Below the pieces are notes generated by a model. The model ran no database searches. It saw nothing but the letters and a program-made list of their open reading frames with translations, and had not been told where the DNA came from. Below are positions 17,188 to 23,463 of a stretch of DNA of 64,000 nt, piece by piece (positions within the stretch are counted from its first letter, which is position 1; every line of letters starts with the position of its first letter). The translations under genes and the position numbers were made by a program. This DNA is from Pseudomonadota bacterium (GTDB taxonomy: Bacteria > Pseudomonadota > Gammaproteobacteria > Burkholderiales > Methylophilaceae), in NCBI GenBank assembly GCA_020053735.1, contig JAGVMP010000007.1:124001-188000 (forward strand), read 5' to 3'.

Positions 17188-17396
17188 TATTTTAAATGGC
17201 ACTAGCACGATGTTTACTTGTTAACGAGATACCAACATTGGCATCAAGGTAAACAAGGCGAGGCTAATAGCGTAAGAATATCTAGGATGACGCCTCTATT
17301 TGCGAGAGACTTTGCAATTTAATGTGTTGTTGTAGACGAATTATATTAATCACCATTAAGTGGTCGTGGTCAGGTAATCCGCGCTTGCACGTATAT
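17166..17396. repeat. Pair of 25-bp direct repeats carrying palindromes B and C
   Basis: The 25 bp at 17166-17190 and at 17372-17396, both beginning AGGTAATCCGCGCT, differ in a single base. They contain the regulatory palindromes B and C in the same orientation, although the two predicted promoters point in opposite directions. Identity beyond the 16-bp operator suggests a recent local duplication. The ~180 bases between them hold no recognisable gene. Confidence 0.7.
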
Positions 17397-17423
17397 AAAA
17401 TGATAATAGAGGAGGCCTACAAT
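17378..17423 (+). promoter_or_regulatory. Regulatory palindrome C and -10 box of the small lipoprotein gene
   Basis: TCCGCGCTTGCACGTA at 17378-17393 has a perfect right half-site and a 5-of-7 left half. TACAAT (17418-17423) follows after 24 nt, a good -10 hexamer about 64 nt before the lipoprotein ATG. Confidence 0.55.
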
Positions 17424-17486
17424 CGTACTGTGAACTTGACGAGTACTAACAGGACGAGTTCTACATGACGGTTCTGGGGAGCTAAA

Positions 17487-17600
17487 ATGAAATACAGCAC
17501 ACTTGGCATTCTTTTATTCGTTGGTGTTTTATTGGCCAGTTGCTCTCAACAACAAGACCCAACTAAACCCGCGCCGATAGAAACGAATATTGCCTATTAA
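17487..17600 (+). CDS. Very small lipoprotein (37 residues)
   Basis: This short gene encodes MKYSTLGILLFVGVLLASCS and 17 further residues ending at TAA 17598-17600. The LASC lipobox directs lipidation at Cys19, leaving a mature peptide of only 19 residues rich in Gln and Pro. GGGGAG (17476-17481) ends five bases before the ATG, and a palindrome C promoter precedes it. It runs towards the response-regulator gene and resembles entericidin-like small lipoproteins in size only. Its function is unknown. Confidence 0.7.
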   Translation: MKYSTLGILLFVGVLLASCSQQQDPTKPAPIETNIAY

Positions 17601-17609
17601 ATGTAGATC

Positions 17610-18218
17610 TTATTCGCTTTCATGCACAATACGCGCCAGATCAAGCAAGTTAACTGCACCAGTTTTTTGCATAATTTTAGACTTGTGAATTTCTACCGTG
17701 CGGTGGCTAATGCCTAATTGACGTGCAATATGCTTGTTGGGGTGACCCTGAACGGCTAGCAACATCACATCGCGCTCGCGGTCAGTAAGGTGAGCAAGGT
17801 GTGATAAGGCCTCTTGGTGATTAGCGTTTTCTGATAACAATCTTTCGGACTTTTGAATTGCAGCTTTAATTGAAGTAATTAGCTTTTCGCGGGTCACAGG
17901 CTTAGTGAGAAAATCCACTGCACCTGCTTTCATCGCTTGAACGCTCAAGGGAATGTCACCATGACCAGTCAGAAAAATAACGGGCAGCAAAATATTACGC
18001 GCTAACAGCAGTTGATGTAATTCCATGCCATCCATCCCGGACATGCGTATATCTACGATGGCGCAGCCGCGAGCTTCTGGTTGATATGCGTTAAGAAAGG
18101 TTTCTGCACTATCAAAAGCGCACACGCCAATGTTTTCCTGCTCAATCATTAGCGACAAGGAATCTCTGACAGCTAAATCATCGTCTATTATAAAAACAGT
18201 GGGTTTAGGCATGCTCAT
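17610..18218 (-). CDS. FixJ/NarL-family response regulator
   Basis: The 202-residue protein has a receiver domain (about 1-120) with acidic residues DDD (12-14), phospho-acceptor Asp56 in VDIRMSG, Thr in LTGHGD and Lys in LTKPV. A LuxR-type helix-turn-helix (about 143-197) contains LTDRERDVMLLAVQGHPNKH and SHRTVEIHKSKIMQK. FixJ-type regulators bind as dimers and activate promoters. Its ATG overlaps the kinase stop by 4 bp, so the pair is translated together. It lies beside palindromes C and D and is the obvious candidate to bind the 7-2-7 sites. Confidence 0.93.
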   Translation of the reverse strand: MSMPKPTVFIIDDDLAVRDSLSLMIEQENIGVCAFDSAETFLNAYQPEARGCAIVDIRMSGMDGMELHQLLLARNILLPVIFLTGHGDIPLSVQAMKAGAVDFLTKPVTREKLITSIKAAIQKSERLLSENANHQEALSHLAHLTDRERDVMLLAVQGHPNKHIARQLGISHRTVEIHKSKIMQKTGAVNLLDLARIVHESE

Positions 18219-19711
18219 GCTGCGAAAGGCAAAGTAAAGTGAAACTGTGCGCCAGTTTTATTATTCGGATCCAGCCAAAGTTGTCCTCCATTGGCTTCAA
18301 TCAGGGCGCGGCTAATGGCAAGCCCCATACCAATGCCAGTAGGTTTGGTGGTGAAGAAAGGCTCAAATATCCGTTTTACTAATTCTTGGCTTACTCCAGG
18401 CCCGCAATCTTGTATTGTGACGTGCCCCATGCTCATATCCTTATGTGTTTTTACTGTGACGGTTATCGTAGAATTGGCTACCCTTTCTGCACGCATTGCT
18501 TCCACAGCATTTCTTAACAAATTAACCAGCACTTTTTGTACCTGAATTCGATTGGCCTGAACGGCAGGTATATGCTGTTCTAGTTTTAGTATAGGTTGAA
18601 ATGCACTATAGCCATCACCTTTGGTAATATTCAATGCTTCTTGCACCGTGTGATTCAAATCAAACCGCTCGGTAACCAACTCACCTTCTTGTAGAAAAGC
18701 GATGAGCTCATGCAAGCTAGTGCCTGCACGCTGCGCTTGCACTACACAGCCTTCTAAAGCACGCTTTAATAAATCTGGATTATTGTTAGCGTTACTTAAT
18801 GCATGTAACGCCACTTCACTATAAGCGGAAATAGCGGTCAGTGGCTGATTGAGGTCATGTGCGATAGCTGAAGCCGTGTGTGAGGCGATTTGCTGTTTGT
18901 AAAATAACTCTGTCTCAGCACGTTGCTCTTGCAAGTTTTTTTCTACTATTTTGTGTTCGGTAATATCTCGCGCCACACCAACAAATCTTACCGCCTCCCC
19001 GTTTCTGAAGTGCATTTTTCCTACCGAAGATATCCAGCGCTCAATACCATCATTGGGGTTAGTGATGCGATATTCCATGTTGTATTTACCATGGCCAGAT
19101 GGGTCTAAGCAGCGATTAAATTCAATTTGCCTAGCCGCGCGGTCTTCTGGATTGATTGCAGCGATAAACTCATCATAACTCATTGGTTTATCAGGTTTTC
19201 CACCCCACAGTTCTAGCATTCTTTCATCACAATGAAACACCAGTTTTTTTGGATCTAAATCAAACACACCTAGGCTTGCAGCCTGCTTGGCTAGCTGCAA
19301 CCTTTCTTCGCTGACACGTAAAGCTTGCTCTGCTTCGCGCCGCTTATCTGCAGCATAAAAAGTGATTAAGGTGTAAAGCTGATTTTGCACTTTAATTGGG
19401 CTAAGACCAATATCTACAGCTAGTTCTTTGCCGCTACTACTTAGTGCGAAAAGGTCTCGACCATTGCCCATTGAACGCTTCTCTGGGGTTTTGAAAAAGG
19501 CATCACGATATTGTTGATGGTGCCCACGAAATCTATCTGGCATGAGCGATTCGACAGTAAGGCCACAGATGGTTGCTTCGCTATATCCCAGTAGCTGTAG
19601 CGCGGCAACATTAGCCTCAACTACTTGGCCAGCGTCATCCACCAGCAACATAGCGTCTGCCGCCGCATCGAATAGCGCTTTAAAGCTTAAGGCGTTTAGT
19701 GGGCTGGTCAA
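18215..19711 (-). CDS. PAS-PAS sensor histidine kinase, FixL-like
   Basis: The 498-residue kinase has no membrane segment and is therefore cytoplasmic. Domains are PAS1 (about 10-122), PAS2 (about 133-255), a dimerisation/phospho-acceptor helix with His285 in AIAHDLNQPLTAIS, and an ATPase domain with NLLRNAVEAM, DCGPGV, FEPFFTTKPTG and GMGLAISRALIEANGG. PAS1 contains FRGHHQQY and GNGR. His65 and Arg85 are 20 residues apart, the same spacing as the heme-ligand His and the oxygen-sensing Arg of FixL. This pattern also occurs in PAS domains without heme, so oxygen sensing is only a hypothesis. The partner is the overlapping regulator gene. Confidence 0.9.
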   Translation of the reverse strand: MTSPLNALSFKALFDAAADAMLLVDDAGQVVEANVAALQLLGYSEATICGLTVESLMPDRFRGHHQQYRDAFFKTPEKRSMGNGRDLFALSSSGKELAVDIGLSPIKVQNQLYTLITFYAADKRREAEQALRVSEERLQLAKQAASLGVFDLDPKKLVFHCDERMLELWGGKPDKPMSYDEFIAAINPEDRAARQIEFNRCLDPSGHGKYNMEYRITNPNDGIERWISSVGKMHFRNGEAVRFVGVARDITEHKIVEKNLQEQRAETELFYKQQIASHTASAIAHDLNQPLTAISAYSEVALHALSNANNNPDLLKRALEGCVVQAQRAGTSLHELIAFLQEGELVTERFDLNHTVQEALNITKGDGYSAFQPILKLEQHIPAVQANRIQVQKVLVNLLRNAVEAMRAERVANSTITVTVKTHKDMSMGHVTIQDCGPGVSQELVKRIFEPFFTTKPTGIGMGLAISRALIEANGGQLWLDPNNKTGAQFHFTLPFAA

Positions 19712-19820
19712 ATGATTTCTATCTAGTAAATTAGGCTAGCAGCTTGCAGTCTAGATAAAAAGCGCTTATCTGTCCAATGGTCTACTCATAATAAAGTCTC
19801 GTTGTATAAGGGCTTGCCCT

Positions 19821-19865
19821 TACGTGTTTGCACGAATGTATTCATCTCAGACTATCTAGTACATT
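19821..19865 (+). promoter_or_regulatory. Regulatory palindrome D and -10 box of the YqjD-like operon
   Basis: TACGTGTTTGCACGAA at 19821-19836 matches the 7-2-7 motif at 6 of 7 in each half. TACATT (19860-19865) follows after exactly 23 nt. The predicted start near 19872 leaves a 5' leader of about 76 nt before the first gene. A separate TTGACG at 19873-19878 could be a -35 box of a second, constitutive promoter. Confidence 0.55.
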
Positions 19866-19947
19866 ACTTACATTGACGGTGTTTAGTAAAGATACATAAG
19901 TTAGTAGCTTGACCGCCTTATAAACAAATTTCAATAGGAGAATGATG

Positions 19948-20262
19948 ATGGAAAAACTAATTGATGAAGCAAGCAAAGAGCAATTGGTTAACGATTTTAA
20001 AGTGGTCGTGGCAGACGCTGAGGCTTTATTGAAAGCAACCGCTGGACATGGCAGCGAAAAAATAGCCGAAGTGCGTGCTAAAGCAGAAAAATCGCTTACT
20101 GCAGCGAGAGCTAGAATGGCCGAGGCGCAATCGTTGGTGTTGGCTAAAGGCAAAGAGGCCGCGAAGGTGACTGATACTTATGTGCACGAGCACCCATGGA
20201 AGTCAATTGGAACTGCTGCGGCAGTAGGCGTGGTGGTTGGCATGCTTATAGGACGTCGCTAG
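19948..20262 (+). CDS. DUF883 (YqjD/ElaB-like) membrane-anchored protein
   Basis: About 104 residues: a long charged helix rich in Ala, Lys and Glu, then one membrane span near the end (GTAAAVGVVVGMLIGRR). This is the layout of E. coli YqjD and ElaB, inner-membrane proteins that bind ribosomes in stationary phase. Three ATGs occur in a row (19942, 19945, 19948). AGGAG at 19936-19940 is best spaced for the last. It opens the rightward stress run behind palindrome D. Confidence 0.85.
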   Translation: MEKLIDEASKEQLVNDFKVVVADAEALLKATAGHGSEKIAEVRAKAEKSLTAARARMAEAQSLVLAKGKEAAKVTDTYVHEHPWKSIGTAAAVGVVVGMLIGRR

Positions 20263-20295
20263 CCAACAAATCATTGTTGAATTTTTGAGATAACA

Positions 20296-20673
20296 ATGAC
20301 TGTTGAAAATAAGGGCTTGCTTGAGTCGCTAAGTGTGTTTGCGACCACTCTAGTGGGTGTTGCGCACACGCGGCTTGAGTTGCTATCTACAGACCTAGAG
20401 GAAGATAGGACGCATTTATTCTTGCTAGTGGTGCAGTACTTAATAGCGGCATTTTTCCTTGTAGTAGGCTTTGTGATTGCCATCATATTAATTGTTTTTG
20501 TTTTGTGGGAAAACCATCGCTTGTTCGCACTCTCTTTAACGGCGGGATTTTTTTTGGTTCTAGGTTTTGGTATAGCTGGTTATGCCATGTACAAATCCAA
20601 AATGAAACCTAGGTTGTTTTCAGCAAGCCTGTCGGAGCTGGCTAAAGATCAGCAAGCGCTTGATTCAAGATGA
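20296..20673 (+). CDS. YqjE-like (DUF1469) membrane protein
   Basis: The 125-residue protein has an N-terminal amphipathic part (about 1-40) and two membrane helices (about 42-68 and 75-97). It fits the YqjE/phage-holin-superfamily III group normally found next to yqjD. The biochemical role is unknown. It is the second gene of the yqjD-yqjE-yqjK-like set. Confidence 0.82.
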   Translation: MTVENKGLLESLSVFATTLVGVAHTRLELLSTDLEEDRTHLFLLVVQYLIAAFFLVVGFVIAIILIVFVLWENHRLFALSLTAGFFLVLGFGIAGYAMYKSKMKPRLFSASLSELAKDQQALDSR

Positions 20674-20697
20674 GGTTTTTTTTGACGAGATTGGCTC

Positions 20698-20988
20698 ATG
20701 AATAGAAAACTTCGCATACTGGCACAGCGGCGTGAACGTTTGGTGTTAGAGGCAGCTCAGCAACGGGTGCAATTGACGCAAGCCATAGAGGCTTGGCGCG
20801 GTCCCTTGGCCTTGGCTGATCAAGGGCTTGCCGCAATAAGTTTTATCAAGAGTCACCCTTTTTATGTAGCTGGAATCAGTGCAGTGTTTGTCAGGTTATT
20901 TAGGAAGAGTTTTATCGGAAAATGGTTTTCGCGAGGAAAGGTAACTTTGCACCTGGCGCGAAAGTTGCAAAGTATTTTTTTAGCTTGA
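20698..20988 (+). CDS. YqjK-like protein
   Basis: The 96-residue basic protein starts with a charged helix (RILAQRRERLVLEAAQQRVQ) and has one short hydrophobic stretch (FYVAGISAVFVRLF). Size, charge and position directly after the YqjE-like gene match YqjK. Family similarity is weak, and function is unknown. Confidence 0.65.
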   Translation: MNRKLRILAQRRERLVLEAAQQRVQLTQAIEAWRGPLALADQGLAAISFIKSHPFYVAGISAVFVRLFRKSFIGKWFSRGKVTLHLARKLQSIFLA

Positions 20989-21007
20989 ATGAAATAAGGA
21001 GCTATTA

Positions 21008-21196
21008 ATGAAAGTAAATGTGGGTGGCGTTGATCGTATATTGAGAATAATTGTAGGTCTTGTGTTGATAGGTTTGGCAATGACTGGAACTATTGGTATC
21101 TGGGGTTGGATTGGGTTGATTTTGCTTGCTACAGGGCTATTTAGCTTCTGCCCCGCTTACGGTTTAATGGGCATTAAAACCTGTAAAAATGATTAA
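21008..21196 (+). CDS. DUF2892 (YgaP-type) small membrane protein
   Basis: The 62-residue protein begins MKVNVGGVDRILRIIVGLVL and has two adjacent membrane helices ending in FSFCPAYGLMGIKTCK, the hallmark of the DUF2892 family seen as the membrane domain of YgaP. Here it occurs alone, without a rhodanese domain. AAGGAG lies a few bases before the ATG. The pair of cysteines near the end may be functional in the family; the role is unknown. Confidence 0.85.
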   Translation: MKVNVGGVDRILRIIVGLVLIGLAMTGTIGIWGWIGLILLATGLFSFCPAYGLMGIKTCKND

Positions 21197-21348
21197 GAAA
21201 AGTTGGTGTATTGATGCTGACTTAATATGCGTAAAGAGAGCTAGTGATAATTGCTAGAGACGATACAAAAAATAAACGCTAATAATTGAGCCCACCCCTA
21301 TTGTGCATTTTCACTTTTTGGCAAGTAGTAAAAAAAGAATTATAAAAA

Positions 21349-22290
21349 ATGAAATTTAAAGATTACTACGAAATTTTAGGTGTTGCTCGCACCGCGAGCA
21401 GTGACGAGATTAAAAAGGCCTATCGAAAACTTGCGCATCAATACCATCCCGATGTTTCAAAAGACCCCGCAGGCGAAGCCAAATTCAAAGAAGTAGGTGA
21501 GGCTTACACCACCTTAAAAGATAAAGAAAAACGTGCGGCTTATGATGCTTTAGGCCGCCATTCAGCCGGTGAAGAATTCAGGCCACCACCAAATTGGGCT
21601 GGCAGCCAAGCAGGCTATGACGGACAAGCCTTTTCATTTGATGATATTGATTTGGCAGATTTGTTCGCAAGTTTTTCTAAGGGGCGTCGTCGCCCTCAGC
21701 AGCCGGGTCAACAGCCCCCTATGCCGGGGCAGGATTACGAGATGGCAACGCAAATTTCACTTGAAGATGCGTATCATGGCACCACGGTAGAGTTAAGCTT
21801 TAAGGTGCCAGAGTATGACGCCCAAGGCCAATTGAAGCATGTGCCGCATGCCTTTAAAGCACGCATCCCTAAAGGCATGACCAACGGCCAAAAAATGCTG
21901 CTACGCGGCAAGGGTGGTAAAGGCTTTCATGGAGGTAAGGATGGCAATCTTTATTTGAAGATCAGTTTCATTCCGCACCGACTATTTCGTGCACAAGGTC
22001 ACGATTTATATCTTGACTTACCTCTTGCAGCTTCGGAGGCTGCATTAGGCGCAACAGTCAAAGTTCCAACCATAGATGGTGCGGTAAACCTGAAAGTGCC
22101 TGCAGGCGCCAAAACTGGACAAAAACTGCGCCTGGCAAATCGCGGCTTACCTAAGCATAATCAAGAGCATGGGGATCTTTTTGCAGTGATACAAATTGTA
22201 GTGCCAACAAGCTTAAGCGACAGAGAGCGAGAGTTATTTAAAGCGCTAGCAGATGCTTCAACGTTTAATCCGCGCGCAAATTTTGAATAG
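21349..22290 (+). CDS. cbpA: Curved-DNA-binding protein/DnaJ-class co-chaperone
   Basis: The 313-residue protein has a J domain (1-70) with the HPD triad at 33-35, which stimulates DnaK ATPase. A linker (about 75-130) contains GQQPPMPGQ. Two C-terminal substrate-binding domains follow (about 130-300). It lacks the DnaJ zinc finger, as CbpA does. A CbpM-like modulator gene two positions downstream supports the assignment. It is preceded by about 150 bp without a visible gene, so it may have its own promoter besides read-through from the YqjD-like genes. Confidence 0.93.
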   Translation: MKFKDYYEILGVARTASSDEIKKAYRKLAHQYHPDVSKDPAGEAKFKEVGEAYTTLKDKEKRAAYDALGRHSAGEEFRPPPNWAGSQAGYDGQAFSFDDIDLADLFASFSKGRRRPQQPGQQPPMPGQDYEMATQISLEDAYHGTTVELSFKVPEYDAQGQLKHVPHAFKARIPKGMTNGQKMLLRGKGGKGFHGGKDGNLYLKISFIPHRLFRAQGHDLYLDLPLAASEAALGATVKVPTIDGAVNLKVPAGAKTGQKLRLANRGLPKHNQEHGDLFAVIQIVVPTSLSDRERELFKALADASTFNPRANFE

Positions 22291-22300
22291 GAGATTAATC

Positions 22301-23128
22301 ATGAGTTACAAAAGCTTGATGGTACATTTACATATAGGGCATTCTAATACCGCTGTGCTACATGTCGCGCGCAGTATTGCAGAACACTTTAACGCGGAAG
22401 TGATTGGAATTATGGTGGGCCAGCAAACGCAGATGATTTATGGCAGAGGCTATGCGGCGCTAGATTTTTTTGATCGTGAAGATGAGCAACTCGAAAAAAG
22501 AGTATCCGAGGCGGAGAATTTATTTAGAGATGCTTTTAAAGGATTTTCTAGAAAGATTGAATGGCGCTCGACCATTACCAGAGAGCCCATGGCTAATTAC
22601 ATTGCAGCAGAGGCGCGTTGCGCAGATATGATTATTACAGGCATTTCTCCCACTGACTTTTATGAAGGCCCAACTGGTGTGACAGCAGGCGAGATTGTGA
22701 TGCAATCGGGTCGCCCTGTGTTGGCCGTTCCTGTCGTCACAGAAAAGTTTATATTGGATCATATATTAATTGGGTGGAAAGACTCGCGTGAGGCAAGGCG
22801 AACAGTCGCAGATGTTCTGCCACTACTAAGGCTGGCTAAGCAAGTTACCATTGTAGAGATAGCAGCAGAGACGGATTTGGCGAAAGCGGATAAGCGGCTT
22901 CATGATGTTGTGAATTGGCTCAGACGGCATGACATTGCCGCAGACTATTCAGTAGCTACTTCGGTAGAAGCTGATTCGACTCAGTTTATCTCTATAGCAA
23001 AGCAACAAAATGCAAGTTTAGTGGTTGTAGGCGCTTATGGGCATAGCCGCTTACACGAATGGGCGCTAGGTGGGGTGACTAATGAATTGCTACAAAGAGC
23101 AGAATTTTGCTGCCATCTTTCTCACTAA
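22301..23128 (+). CDS. Tandem universal stress protein
   Basis: The product of about 275 residues carries two Usp-like domains (about 1-145 and 150-275), a form common in proteobacteria. The second shows VVVGAYGHSRLHEWALGGVT, the nucleotide-binding pattern. The frame opens earlier (22253), but AGGAG at 22289-22293 sits seven bases before ATG 22301, which fixes the start. The last residues (AEFCCHLSH) differ from the usual PVPVLMSH-type end. It lies between cbpA and the cbpM-like gene, an insertion in that usual pair. Confidence 0.88.
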   Translation: MSYKSLMVHLHIGHSNTAVLHVARSIAEHFNAEVIGIMVGQQTQMIYGRGYAALDFFDREDEQLEKRVSEAENLFRDAFKGFSRKIEWRSTITREPMANYIAAEARCADMIITGISPTDFYEGPTGVTAGEIVMQSGRPVLAVPVVTEKFILDHILIGWKDSREARRTVADVLPLLRLAKQVTIVEIAAETDLAKADKRLHDVVNWLRRHDIAADYSVATSVEADSTQFISIAKQQNASLVVVGAYGHSRLHEWALGGVTNELLQRAEFCCHLSH

Positions 23129-23143
23129 TACGGGACATCTGTG

Positions 23144-23458
23144 ATGAACGTTGAATATCCAGAATCAATATTACCAGATTCGATATTACTAGATGAGCAA
23201 CATGAGATTTCATTGAATGAACTGGCTGAGTTATCTGGGCTATCGTTAGAGGAGCTGTATACGCTAGTAGATAGTGGTGTGCTTTTGCCGAATAATCCAG
23301 AGGATGCCATTTGGCATTTCAATAGTCACTATGTCATATCAGTACGAACCCTTTTCAGGCTGAAACAAGACTTTGAATTGGAATCAAGTTCGCTTGCATT
23401 AATGTTGACTTTTTTGGAGCGTATCCGAATACTTGAGCATCAGTTAAATAGGCATTAG
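23144..23458 (+). CDS. cbpM: CbpM-like chaperone modulator
   Basis: About 104 residues with a MerR-like helix-turn-helix core (EISLNELAELSGLSLEELYT, then LVDSGVLLP) and a C-terminal helical part ending RIRILEHQLNRH. CbpM binds the J domain of CbpA and inhibits its co-chaperone and DNA-binding activity. GTG 23141 immediately precedes ATG 23144; either may start. Position close to cbpA supports the call. Confidence 0.85.
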   Translation: MNVEYPESILPDSILLDEQHEISLNELAELSGLSLEELYTLVDSGVLLPNNPEDAIWHFNSHYVISVRTLFRLKQDFELESSSLALMLTFLERIRILEHQLNRH

Positions 23459-23463
23459 CCATT

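Noticed and set aside
17166-17396. CRISPR-like repeat pair
   Set aside because: Only two copies, about 180 bp apart, no regular spacers and no cas genes. The repeats contain the operator motif instead.
19792-19836. Leftward promoter at palindrome D for the kinase-regulator operon (autoregulation)
   Set aside because: At the mirrored position the minus strand reads ACTTTA, which does not fit a -10 box, so the spacing rule is not met on that side.
22301-23128. Frameshift at the 3' end of the tandem Usp gene
   Set aside because: The atypical last residues raised suspicion, but no alternative frame restores the usual family ending.
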